Shown: positions 1-9,931 of the stretch, piece by piece | Numbering within the stretch: position 1 is the first letter of the stretch | How the letters are laid out: every line of letters starts with the position of its first letter | Assembly: GCF_964204645.1 (NCBI RefSeq) | Contig: NC_134029.1 | Coordinates: forward strand, 11,584,850-11,648,849 | Length of the DNA stretch: 64,000 nucleotides | From: Tubulanus polymorphus | Lineage: Eukaryota > Nemertea > Palaeonemertea > Tubulaniformes > Tubulanidae | Direction of reading: 5' to 3' | The notes under the pieces: generated by a model | Databases searched by the model: none | What the model was told of the DNA's origin: nothing | Seen by the model: the letters and a program-made list of their open reading frames with translations, nothing else | Position numbers and translations under genes: made by a program

Positions 1-562
1 GCGTCACTAGTGTCAAATGATCAGTGTCACGGATATCAAGATCGGCCCTCTCTCGAGTCCTTTTACGGGGCAATAAGTTGAATCGGGTCCTCTCACGGGA
101 CAATGTTTAGAATCGATCCTCTCACGGGACATTGTTTAAAAAATCGGGGTCCCACGGGACGACAGTGTGTCAGAACCGGGTCCTCTCACGGGACTATAAA
201 ATTGGGGTCCTCTCGCGTGACAGTGTGTTGAATCGGGTCCTCTCACGGGGCAGTATTTGAAATTAGGTCCTCTCACGGGAAATTAGTAAAAATATGGTCC
301 TCTCACGGGGCAGATTTACAATCGGGTCCTCTCACGGGACTACTAGGGAATTGGGGTCCTCTCACGGGAATTATTTAAAATCGGGGCCTCTCACGGGACA
401 CAGTGTGTTAACCCGGGTCGGCGCTCACGGGACATTAGGCCTATTTAAAATCAAGGTCCTCTCACGGGACAGTATTTGAAATTGGTTCCTCTCACGGAAC
501 AGTATTCAAAATCGGCCTCTCATGGGGGTGGTATTTTGAATCGGGGGCCTCTCACGGGACCT
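1..562. repeat. Degenerate ~30-bp minisatellite
   Basis: About 17 head-to-tail copies of a unit built on the core GGGTCCTCTCACGGGAC, separated by 10-20 variable, mostly AT-rich bases (for example near 87, 178, 235, 324, 454 and 543). Copies differ by point changes and small indels, so the array is old. It begins at or before the window edge. A single reverse-complement copy of the core lies at about 810-826, suggesting that the array is one end of a foldback-type element. No coding potential is credible here. Confidence 0.85.
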
Positions 563-880
563 ACTAATTCAAACTTAGATAACTTGAAGTCCTTTTGCAA
601 TCTGCGTGGAATTCATCTCCTATCCCTGGCCCAGCAGTAAATTAGAATATATCGGCATTTATCTATGTATAAATGTTAAAATGTTATAATTGCAATCGAC
701 TATAATTGAATTGTATTTATAAATCGTTAAAGCGCTGAATGCATAAGAATATTGGGACTCGAAACCGCTAGCATTTAAATCGACGTTTCATGTAAGAATT
801 CTACATTTGTCCCGTGAGAGGACCCATGTCTCGTCGCTGCAGTTATAACTTATATGCTGCTTGTTTATGTTGGTTACTGT
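563..880. other. AT-rich spacer with one inverted minisatellite core
   Basis: No gene is visible. The only notable feature is the reverse complement of the minisatellite core at about 810-826, facing the array at 1-562. Confidence 0.5.
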
Positions 881-884
881 CACT

Positions 885-1010
885 CTTAGTTAGTTACCTA
901 ATCGTTGGTGGTAAGCTTTTTATAATTGGATGGGCTTATACCAACGGCTTATATATGTGGTTTGTGAAAATATCCGATCGTGAAACTAAACCACAGACAG
1001 GTACTGACTG
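885..1010 (+). repeat. Hairpin-bearing repeat module, copy 1
   Basis: Starts TTAGTTACCTAATCGTTGGT and continues through a 44-base stretch whose ends pair (CGTTGGTGGTAAGC against GGCTTATACCAACG). It is followed by a second hairpin whose arms TGTGGTTT (957-964) and AAACCACA (988-995) enclose 23 bases. The first module recurs at 1555, 10757 and, inverted, 49590-49666. The second recurs at 2349-2387. Confidence 0.6.
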
Positions 1011-1411
1011 ACTCTGACCTACTACTAGTAGCCTACCTGCTGACGAGTGCCGAACACAACCAACTACGATACGAAACTATTTTTCTGTCACAACATCGTG
1101 AGTATGAATGAATGATCAGATAATTTCTGTTTGCTTATCTGTCAGGCGCGGATCCAGGGCCATACAGTGACTACAGCACAGTGAAAAAAGGGCACCAACT
1201 TTGAAAAGGGCCAGTATTAATGGCCAGCGAACGAGTTTGAGTTTGGGTGCTATTCATTGGTCAATGGTATCATGCCACTAAATTTGTCTTCACGTTTGTG
1301 CCTTTTTTAGATTTTTGGTCGAAATTTGCCCTTTTTCGATTAAATTTATAGAGCGACAATAATTTCTTTTTAAGAATAGTTCTCTTTTGAGTAAAAAAAT
1401 GCCTTAAGCCT

Positions 1412-1502
1412 GGCGCACACGAGGCAATTTTTAGTCGCCTGTTGCTGCAACCGATCTTTGAGCAACCATTGAGCAATCGAATGCTTGGTGTCGCCCGTGT
1501 GC
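1412..1502. mobile_element. Short MITE-like element with GCACACG termini
   Basis: Left end GGCGCACACGAGGCAA (from 1412) and right end GTCGCCCGTGTGC (1490-1502) are imperfect inverted repeats enclosing about 60 bases with further GAGCAA words. The longer element at 2538-2722 has the same termini. The non-autonomous DNA transposon interpretation is an inference from structure. Confidence 0.6.
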
Positions 1503-1551
1503 TACCACTGGAGACGGACAAGCGATTATTATCTTTCCTGGCAAACATCTG

Positions 1552-2032
1552 TATCATTAGTTAGTTACCTAATCGTTGGTGGTAAGCTTTTTATAATCGG
1601 ATGGGCTTATACCAACGTTAGGGATGACAAGGGCCAAAACTCGGTTGAAAAAAGTAACACTTCAAAAATATACTTTCTATTCACTTCAGTCCATAATTAA
1701 TGGCTCAATTCACAAACTAACACAGGTACCTTTCGAAATAATCCAATTTTATGTATGTTTCGAGTGATTAATCAACATTATTTTGAGAAATTAATTAATT
1801 TCTCAGCAAATTTCGCCATTAGCCGCCATTTCTCTGTATTGCACATGTGGCATGATAAGACAAGGGGACCTACAAGGATTTTTATAAAACTTCCAAGACG
1901 AAACGACAATTTTTATTTTTGATGGTTTTCCAACTTACATTTCAAATCTTCGTGTTTTCCAAGATAAATAATGAAGTAATAAATTTTGGTAAAAGAAAAA
2001 TGGGAATAAGTGTTGATTTCTTAATTTTTTCA
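1552..2032 (+). repeat. Interspersed repeat, ~480 bp, copy with hairpin module
   Basis: Begins with the TTAGTTACCTAATCG module and runs to TTGATTTCTTAATTTTT. It is closely similar to 10757-11221 over its full length, with matching landmarks such as the TTAATTAATTTC tract and GCCGCCATTTCTCTG. The second copy is interrupted after CTTAATTTTT by a P-family element, which marks that base as an insertion point. No long ORF. Confidence 0.7.
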
Positions 2033-2537
2033 ATTTCGTCGTTTCGCTTCGTGAGTTTGTGCTGTTGTCCTGGCCTCAGTCCACAGGTGCCAGCACCTCC
2101 AGTAATTTTCAAAATGGCATCTGTTGACTGGACGGAAATTTACTCTCACTTTACGGCCGATTTGCACATGGATTAAGATCGTCAGGTGAGGTGTTATAGG
2201 TATCAGACAAACTACGAATCTGTTGTGCGTCGATTACAGCAAAAATTAGACGGATATCTTAAGAGACAATGAAATGCCAGGCAAATTACTCGTCAGTCAA
2301 ATTGGCTGACGAAGATTTCATACAAAAATGACCTTCCCATTCCTGACTGTGGTTTGTGAAAATATCCGATCGTGAAACTAAACCACAGACAGGTTACTGA
2401 CTACTGTATCATGTGACTTGTCAAGATGGTCACGCTACAGCCTCGACTGGTGCCGTATTTGGTTAAATCACATGATAATTATTCGCTCTCTCATTGGCTA
2501 GTTGATGAGTCGCTTGTCGCTTGGTGTCTCTAGCTAC
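2033..2537. other. No gene seen
   Basis: Holds only the second copy of the TGTGGTTT/AAACCACA hairpin (2349-2387) and short GTCGC/GCGAC words leading into the next MITE. A short open frame here has no recognisable motif. Confidence 0.5.
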
Positions 2538-2722
2538 CGCACACGGGCAACTCCCGAGCGATCGCCGAGCAATTTCTCGGCGACAAGCAATTTTACGTCG
2601 CCCAATATCAAACATGTTTGATATTGGGCGACACGGAGCAATTCCTTTCGACAACGAGCAATCGCTGTCGCCGCAGACGAGCGATTTTTTCGTTCGACGC
2701 CGAAACTGTCGCCCGTGTGCGC
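2538..2722. mobile_element. Foldback MITE with a 36-bp perfect palindrome at its centre
   Basis: Termini CGCACACGGGCAAC (2538-2551) and GTCGCCCGTGTGCG (2709-2722) are inverted repeats with one mismatch. The arms contain repeated GCGACAA/GAGCAAT words. The centre (2597-2632) is a perfect palindrome without loop: GTCGCCCAATATCAAACA followed by its exact reverse complement. The same termini are at 1412-1502. No transposase is present. Confidence 0.75.
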
Positions 2723-3364
2723 CGGGCTTTAGATTGCCTTTTATGATTTTGGGCAATTTCTTTCATTCACATTTTGCTTTAGGCCTAGTACAGACAGGCA
2801 ATTATTTTTATATGATGCACGAATTATGTGCCCTTTTATTTACTTTTTTCCCGAAACATAAATTTTTCAAGGGCATTTGAAAACTGCGACTACCGCATGT
2901 GCTGCATGTGCGATAGTCTGGATCCACGCCTGTTACTAGTGAACTACAGGGTTATTGTCGCTGGTGGTTTGACATAGGCTAAGCTTATACTTCCAATAGG
3001 CCAACATGTAGGACCAATATTTATTCCTTCAGTAGTTAAATTCAATAGTTATGCACTTGTTCTATCTTTGAAAAATTATAGGCTACATTAGGCCTATTAG
3101 AATATAACTATGTTATAGGCCTAAGTTCTTTCAATAATTTAGTAATCAATAATTTAATTTCAATCACATGTCATTGTGAATTGTGACCCAACTCTAATGA
3201 TTTCATCTTTAGTGTTTAATATTTACTAATTTTGTTGACAATATTATTATAATTGATTTGATATACATTTAAATGTGTAAGTGAAGTAACCAAATAACAT
3301 TGACTCTCATGTAGAATTAATTTTCAATATTCATGGAATACATAATTAACCGGGTATTGTTTTC
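2723..3364. other. AT-rich region, no gene seen
   Basis: Contains many AGGCCTA words (about 2785, 3085 and 3118) and poly-T/poly-A runs, but no ORF with recognisable motifs. Confidence 0.5.
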
Positions 3365-3369
3365 AAGAT

Positions 3370-3453
3370 AGGCACTTGCTGTGGTGAGAGCTAGACTTGC
3401 TGTGGTGAGAGCTAGACTTGCTGTGGATCGCTTCCGCCATCCACAGCAAGTCT
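3370..3453. repeat. Short tandem repeat ending in a strong hairpin
   Basis: CTTGCTGTGG plus TGAGAGCTAGA is repeated head to tail. The last copy joins to its own reverse complement: AGACTTGCTGTGGAT (3414-3428), a 10-base loop (3429-3438), then ATCCACAGCAAGTCT (3439-3453). This gives a perfect 15-bp stem. Confidence 0.8.
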
Positions 3454-5188
3454 GAGAGTAAATTGCTGTAGATGACAAATTCTGAGATTCGAACTCTTAA
3501 GAGTAGACCTAAGGTTCATATAATATTTTTGAGTTATAAATTTTTTAATCAGGGGATCTAAAATAGTATTAATCATTAGCGGGACGTCGATTCAGCAATT
3601 AATTTTTCAAGGGAGAGCCGATCAGCCTTTTCCGAAAGGGAAATGTGTATCCGTGCAGTTGCAAAAAAAGTTATCACTAATAAAAGTTATTGAAAAGTTG
3701 ATAAATGAAAAATAACTTAAAGGCCTACGTTGTTTTCTGAATACTTATAGATTCTTAATTAGGGTTTTCTGTTACATCACAGAAAACCCTATTGAGATTC
3801 GCGTGTTTCTTATTATAATTTTATGTCACACTATTTTCACTAAAAGAACTAAGGCTTTGTAACCTTGCCGCTGTTGTCGATACAATCCGTATGATATCGT
3901 TCAGCTCACTGAGATCTACTTCGCGTGTTTTTTCACGAATCATCATTACAAAAGCACCGTCGGGCAGTAAACATCGAAAATCTAGCCCCATTAAATGGGG
4001 CGACATGTTTTTCGAGTCGTCATCCCGAAATCAACCCGCAGGCCGATTGTCACTTCGATTATCAATTCAAGTTTAAATGAACTAATTTATTGCCACAGAC
4101 TTCACATTCAGCCGCGGTCTTCAAACAGTAATTTTAACAATAGCCCATTTTCCTCATTAAATCATATTACTGATACACTGGAAATTTATTACTTTAGATT
4201 TTCAAAGCACTGTCGAGCTGTAAACAACGACGAATCGACGTGTGTCACTACATCGTCGTTCCGGGGATCAGCTGCGAGTTTCTCCTCATGAGAATCAAAT
4301 CGAGTACAAGTTAATTTATTACTACCAGTGATTTGGCTGCAGGTTTCAAGGAGTTAGTTTAACGATACCTTTTTTTCTTTACCAAATTAACCGTGTATTT
4401 ACTAAGACAAATCTTTTGTGTACCGGGGAGTCGTAGGCCTAAACTAAACACGCCGAAGAGATATAGCGGAGAAAAGCTGTTATGTCGACGAGGTATCAAA
4501 ATAAAAGAATATATTGCTTTATTCGGCCGCGGGTTTCAACCTCTATATCAATACCATTAATACTCTATATTTCCTACAGCACATACCGATCACTGTCAAA
4601 TGCACAAGGTATTTACTAAATACAAGTATATAACACACTCCTATCCGTATGCTGGACTCACACTTGACATTCGGAGTAAGCGTTCGCTGTGGGGGAAAGG
4701 AGATCGTTCGCTGTGTCGCTTGAAGATTTTATCGAGTTTTACGCGACCTTAAGGCTTTAGGCCTACCGGTACTAACCTTTACTGACTCAAACAAACACAT
4801 TATAATTGTTGCTTTTATTAACGGACTCATTGGATTGCACTTCAAAACAAAATTTACGATATTTAGGAGGGTTGTTATTCAATAGGCCTACGACCAATCT
4901 GTCCGGATGTTAGGCCTACGCATATACATAGGCCTACATAGGCTAGTAGCCTCTACTAGGTTAAAGCTAAGTTCACTGTAAAGGAGGAATCAGATTTATT
5001 AAAATGCATGTTAATTAGTGATTAACTGGTTGTGACTTGCAACGATCAATCACAATAATCAATTTTATCGGCAAAAGTGAAGATTTTTTTTTGAAAATTT
5101 CGTCTGAGCAGACAGCTTTATAAGCCAGACTTTTCATTTGAGTTTTTTCATCATAAATAAATTGGTATTTCATTAATTGCTAATGACT

Positions 5189-5449
5189 TAAGCCGCACAT
5201 CGGTCAGCTTTGCGACGGCTTGTGACTCACTGCGACGCCATTAACTGCGACCGCCAGCAACGATTGTGTCGCAACGACTCATCGACCTACGCTCCCTTGC
5301 GACTGTCAGCAATGCCAGTCACAAGGAGTCGCACGTGTTCTACTTTCTGCGACGCGACAATCGTATCGCAACCGACTTGCACCGAAACTTGCGATGCAAC
5401 GCAATGATCGCATCGCGTCGCAAGGCCGACCTACGTCCGGCTTTAAGTT
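5189..5449. mobile_element. Inverted-repeat element rich in TGCGAC words inside Z
   Basis: Left end TTAAGCCGCACATCGGTCAG and right end reading (reverse complement) TTAAAGCCGGACGTAGGTCG are imperfect inverted repeats flanked by TTAA. The interior is dominated by TGCGAC/GTCGCA words. The equivalent in Z copy 2 (about 14711-15040) has a better-preserved left end, TTAAGCCGGGCGTAGGTGGG. TTAA flanks resemble a piggyBac target, but the termini do not clearly match piggyBac, so the superfamily is open. Confidence 0.55.
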
Positions 5450-5479
5450 ACTGCGGAGCCCCAGAAATATCTTTTTTTT

Positions 5480-5960
5480 CGTTCAAAAGACCTTTCGCTT
5501 GAAAATTCTTTCGTCGGAACAAAATTTATTTCGTTCGAACTAATAATAGGCCTATTCTGTTCGATTGAACCAATTTGAATCAATCGTTAGAACAAAGTTG
5601 AACGAATTTTTTTTGTCCAAACGAAAGGTTTTTCGTTCGAAGAATCGTTCGGTCGAACAGAATTTTCTTGTCAGATCATTAATTTTTTCGTTCGAAAAAG
5701 TATATTGTAAAAAGTTTTTTCTCCGAACCAAAAGTATTAAGTATTTCGTTCAATCGAACAGAATTGTTTTCATTCAAACATTCGTTCGAAAAATTGTTTT
5801 CACTTAATAAATTTTTTGCCGGGACAAAAAGTTTTTTTTGTCAGATTGAAGAAAAGTTTTGGTTCAAACAAAAAGTGTATTGTTCGATCAAACTAAATTG
5901 TTTATATTCGAACAGGATTTTCTTGTCGGAACATTAAGTTTTTTGGTCGAGCGACGTGTT
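5480..5960. repeat. TTCGAA-rich degenerate tract
   Basis: Dense succession of GTTCGAAC, GTTCGATCGAAC and related near-palindromes separated by A/T runs. It recurs inverted at about 14170-14690 and directly at 62220-62760 and 63210-63480. The pattern reads as a degenerate short tandem satellite carried inside Z. The open frames here are artefacts of its composition. Confidence 0.7.
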
Positions 5961-6004
5961 AAGGTCGTTTTGGAAATTTACTCGGTCTGGTATATTTTGG
6001 ATTA

Positions 6005-6250
6005 CTGTGTATATCATTTGTCAGGACATTAAACAGAAGACGACTTAGGATACTACCTTGCCTGACTCCACTAGTTAGACCGACTTATTCCAAGATGAGG
6101 TGTACCGTTGATTTCGGCTACAAGTTTTAGTTCAGAGATAACTGCTGAGCCATTTGAGCGACCTATCATTAATAATGTTTCCTAATAGCCTGGTTAGTAA
6201 TGCCTGATGTTGTGCCTTATCAAATGCTTTGTCGAAATCCACCGTTGAAC
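6005..6250 (-). pseudogene. Reverse-transcriptase remnant within Z copy 1
   Basis: Read on the minus strand, this stretch gives FDKAFDKAQHQALL, then a WLS segment, then broken frames ending near a VTQGS-like block. That is the palm region of a non-LTR retrotransposon reverse transcriptase, with frameshifts and stops. The same fragment is better preserved at 13808-14130, and a third copy is at about 62780-63000. It is dead. Confidence 0.55.
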
Positions 6251-6392
6251 AGGATTCTAAGACTGTGCAGAAAACCCGTTATCGCTGCTTTGCAGCTATA
6301 TTTTTATTTGTGTTATGTCTACTTAGGCCTGATCATGGAAATCCGATGTATTTGCAAAAGGGGCCTACTTGGAACAATTAAGTATCGGTATT

Positions 6393-6839
6393 CGGTCCTC
6401 CTTATAACCGAGATGACGTATTTTACCCAGATGAACCGAGATGACATGAAATATAACATATTTATTTATTCCTTATCGATTTTAACTCTTGAAATCATAT
6501 TATATCAGTAACAAATGCCTGCTGGAGTCATATTTTACATAGGCCTATTTTGTCGGATATTTTTGTAGAAAATAACTTTTAACTTTTCCGAGATGAGATC
6601 GCCGATCAATCAAATTCAATGAAATTTTATTGCTAACCGAGATTGTGTTTGAAGTCAAAATTTTTTTAAACAAAATATTCGGAAAAATATGTAAAATATG
6701 ACTCTAGAGAAGGTATCTAATACTGATATAACATGATTTCAAGTGTTAAAATCGATAAGGAATAAATAAATATGCTATATTTCATGTCATCTCGGTTGAT
6801 CTCGGTAAATTGCGTCATCTCGGTAATAAGGAGGACCCC
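6393..6839. mobile_element. MITE with ~140-bp terminal inverted repeats
   Basis: The left arm (about 6393-6540) and the reverse complement of the right arm (about 6690-6839) match over some 140 bases, including TAACCGAGATGACG near the ends and TTATTTATTCCTTATCGAT inside. CGGTATT occurs immediately outside both ends (6386-6392 and 6840-6846), a plausible 7-bp target-site duplication. No ORF, so non-autonomous. Confidence 0.85.
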
Positions 6840-6846
6840 CGGTATT

Positions 6847-7732
6847 GAATGAAGGATATTAAATAGAATATATTTGAATAAGTATTGATACAGTATATTT
6901 GAACTTGAATTGAGCCCACTAGGTTTTGGTATTGGAAGACACCAGGAGGTTTGGTCATCTTAATATATGCTGTGGCGCTGTGGCAAAAAGAAGTGTTAGG
7001 GTTTTCAAGTGAAAATTTTCCAAACCCTATAACGTGAGGGAATTCGGTTGACGCGGGGATACCCGGTTGGCATGATTCCCAATCGTGCAGTAGTATTTCC
7101 CTTTCAGCGCGCACCTGTTGACGGGTTTGTTTACATAGCAGATGACTGATGTCAGTTCTATGATTTGTGGTAGGTATTACCTAATATAACACGAAACCAT
7201 ATAAATAAGACTGATAGGCTAATGTAAACATAACGTCAATTTCATAAGTATTAGGCCTATCGACGGATTACGAACGGCTCAAAAAGCCGATATCACCAGA
7301 TGGTTGCTAATGTAAACAATTCACACGATCCCCGTTGTTCGTCAATTACAGATTTTACATTTCAAAGGCCTCTCAAATTTGTGTTTTTTGTGTGACTTTG
7401 GTGTGAGTATTATCAGCAAGATTACAGGCCTAAGATTTTCGTCCTGCATTCCTCCTACAAAACACAAGCATTGACTAGTGACAAAGAGGAAATCTTAGTA
7501 AATTACATCCAGTTGTCGGCGGAAAGACATTTTGGAAGTTATTGTAAACAGGGGAATTGAGCCCTACATCATACAGGTATTTGGTCTCTTAGAAAATACA
7601 TATCATGCATAGAATAAATTGTTAGAAATAAGTCAATGGAGAAATTTCTCTACTTTCAGATTTGTTCAACTGATCATACAACCTGCATGGCAGTGCGTCA
7701 TCTAGCTTTAAAAAACGGCAGGGTTGTTTATT
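6847..7732. other. No gene seen
   Basis: The only structure is an imperfect hairpin near 7000-7030 (TTAGGGTTTTC against GAAAATTTTCCAAACCCTA). Open frames are short and have no motif. Confidence 0.45.
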
Positions 7733-8215
7733 GGAGGAAAATATCATTGTTAAGTACGCCGAGAATAACCATGTTGTATCATCAATCAGTTGACTGACAG
7801 TTTATTGTAAAATTCTATTGGTTCAGCTATATTCTAAGATAAGTTTTCACTTTAAGATGCCCTGCCCGCCTCATGTGCACTCATGAGATGGTAGCAGCCC
7901 CTTACGCACTCGGCAGATAGATGCACTTTATAATGGGCGCCGGGAAAAGTAACTTATCTTTTCCATGCGTTGAACACACAACAATGATTAAAATTACACG
8001 TTGTTTGTCTTAAAATGCAATGTCTTGATGGTTATTTGCCACTGTGACTGCTGTAGTTTTTTGGAATAATGAATCGAGCGGCCTCGTTAGCTCAGTGAGA
8101 TAAGGCGTGATGCTGTTGCATCCACTTTCAGTGCTGAGTGACAAATATGTTCAAGTCCTGCTGGCTGCTTACAGTGTTCGGGAAACACTTCAATGGCCGT
8201 CCCGTCGTGAGGAAC
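7733..8215 (+). repeat. Interspersed repeat carrying a tRNA-derived SINE head, copy 1
   Basis: Homologous along its length to 12723-13220, starting TTGTTTATTGGAGGAAAATA in both. The last ~140 bases are a tRNA-like head. Because the ~345 bases upstream of the head are also shared, the head is part of a longer mobile or duplicated unit. Confidence 0.7.
8078..8168 (+). repeat. tRNA-like SINE head
   Basis: GCGGCC (8078-8083) can pair with GGCTGC (8163-8168) as an acceptor-like stem. TTAGCTCAGTGAGATAAGG resembles a pol III A box, and GTTCAAGTCC (8149-8158) resembles a B box. The second copy (13065-13155) has a consensus B box. Degraded loops and the repeat context argue against a functional tRNA gene. 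Confidence 0.75.
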
Positions 8216-8340
8216 AATCCAATAGGGTTAAAAACAGAACATTTTCTGGCAGGGGTTAAGAATTAATACCTTTCCATACCTTAAAGAAATCCCTACTTAC
8301 CTACCCATTTTGGTGATTGCCCCACCTCAAGAACAGGATT

Positions 8341-9237
8341 TTAGGCCAGCCATAGGCTGAGCCTATTACTATACACATGGAGCGAATTTAAATGACATGA
8401 TTTCCATAGCTAAGGCTCTATGACTGTGCAACTGAGCATATATTCATACACATCATTCATTAGAGCATTATCCATTCTCCAACCCCTACGAAGCTGAATT
8501 TTGAAAGAGGGCCTCGTTAAAATTTATATGAGCTTTTTGGCGAAAATCTGAATATAAAATATCTGTTTTAAAACGCCAATCAGAAAGCAAAGACTCCTAT
8601 ATGATTGGCTTAGCCGCAGAGATCAGCAGGTGTTCACGTGAAACCGTGGTATTGTCAACTGTTTTACTTCCAGGTTTTATTTTAAGATCTAAAATTTTAT
8701 TTCAATATCGATTTCTGTGAAATCTTTAGTTGATTTGGTTTTTGGGAGGAATATTTTTATTTGCACTACAGAAAATATCATTGACATTTGTGCAAAGTCC
8801 GGGAAAAATAGCTTTTTCTCAAATCGGATGGATGACCCTGATATGCTAATTAGCCATGTGCTCAAACCGCAAATTCAATCAAATTCTATTAAAAATATCA
8901 AATCCAATTCAATTTTACTTTATTGAACAAGGTTATACAGTAAATCCAATTCAATTTTGTTTTATTGAGCAAATTTCAGAAAATTAAATTCTATTCCGCA
9001 TTCAAATCAATAAGACGAAGGGAAAAGATATATCTGAGGTATTTGTTCCTGCCAGCTCCAGTCGTGTCTGTGCTACCTATGAAAGCACGATTAAATTGTG
9101 TGAATTATTAGCCTGGGATTGACTAGTCTATCGAGCTGGGTGTGTATTTGGACAAATTTAACCCACAGAATGCATCATTTGCCATTTTATGAAAAGCTGA
9201 CAGGCTGGCCATAGTGCCCCTTGGGGCTCTTGTTTTA
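8341..9237 (+). mobile_element. Y-family element, copy 1
   Basis: Starts TTTTAGGCCAGCCATAGGCT and ends GCCCCTTGGGGCTCTTGTTTT. Copies at 24692-25536 and 56621-57004 share both ends, and a 3'-end fragment lies at 31330-31355. AGGCCAGCC at the left and GGCTGGCC about 30 bases before the right end are inverted. Inside are a GGTTTTTGGGAGGAATATTT block and a short direct repeat of AATCCAATTCAATTTT. Non-coding. Confidence 0.75.
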
Positions 9238-9408
9238 GTGTGACCTAAACTATAAAGATTTATTATCCTTTACCTAAATCTGACTAGTTATAGATACAGT
9301 TTCAAATATAGAAAATTTCAAAAAATATTTGCTATGGGTAAATGTAAGTCTGATTAAATTTCATTGATTTTTCAGCTTTCAGTGCCATAAATGTAAGAGA
9401 AAGTAGAT

Positions 9409-9931
9409 ATGACTCTGATTCAACAAGGTGTTGTCCCGGAAGTACTAGCCGATGTATTTTATTTTTCACTATTCACAAACAACAAAAGAAACACCAGAAT
9501 AATAAAAGAAGCGCGTGTTCTGACAGGTTCAAATATAAGAAACTATCTTGAAAAAAAAGAATGGGAACTTGATGAAAAAAAGAACGTTTACAAAGAAATA
9601 AGAGCGATTGAAGAAAAAAGAAGAAAAAGAAATTAACATCGCCGAAAAAAGGAAACAAGAAGGTTCAAATTGAAAATCCAAAAGAATGAGAAAAGAAAAA
9701 GTTTACGAATCCTCCATCATTGATCTCGAAATCGAACTTGACTATGATAACAATGATGAATTGTGGTTCTGTAAAACATTTGACTTACCAATCAAACCGG
9801 TAGACTCTCAGGATATAATCAATATTGAATGGATAGCGTGTGATCACTGTCACAATTGGTGTCACATGTTCTGTGTAGAACTCTCTCAAGCACCTTCACA
9901 ATTCATTTGCAAGTTCTGTGATGAAGAATAG
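9409..9931 (+). pseudogene. C-terminal remnant of a CENP-B/pogo-type transposase with PHD-like finger
   Basis: Two adjacent ORFs in different frames. The first (9409-9636, 75 codons) has an ARVLTGSNIRNYLEKKE block followed by a Lys/Glu-rich helix, as at the C-terminus of jerky/tigger-type DDE transposases. The second (9686-9931, 81 codons) starts with an acidic segment and ends in WIACDHCHNWCHMFC...FICKFC. That gives Cys52-x2-Cys55, His60-x2-Cys63 and Cys75-x2-Cys78, the last three metal-ligand pairs of a PHD finger. The first CxxC pair is not visible, and a frameshift plus TGA at 9671 separates the halves. No catalytic DDE region precedes them. AATAAA at about 10230 could be the old poly(A) signal. 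The PHD assignment is fairly secure; the transposase origin is inferred. Confidence 0.6.

Larger units (their letters stand above)
3761..6310 (+). repeat. Composite repeat Z, copy 1 (2.5 kb)
   Basis: Starts with the palindrome AGGGTTTTCTGT-TACATC-ACAGAAAACCCT (3761-3790), followed by ATTGAGATTCGCGTG. It is collinear with 60806-62990 (same strand) and, in reverse complement, with 13690-15460. In order it contains a ~1.4 kb unique-looking part, a GTCGC-rich inverted-repeat insert (5189-5449), a TTCGAA-rich tract (5480-5960) and a reverse-transcriptase remnant read on the minus strand (6005-6250). Copy 3 lacks ~310 bp corresponding to 5123-5434, with its junction in short GCC/CCT homology. Several AGGCCTAC words lie at 4430-4950. 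Confidence 0.8.

Noticed and set aside
1-562. CRISPR-like array
   Set aside because: Degenerate units, variable short spacers and eukaryotic context; it is a minisatellite.
5565-5807. Phe/Lys/Arg-rich ORFs in the TTCGAA tract (also at 14276 and 62357)
   Set aside because: Peptides are dictated by repeated TTCGTTCGAA-type words and differ between frames; not coding.
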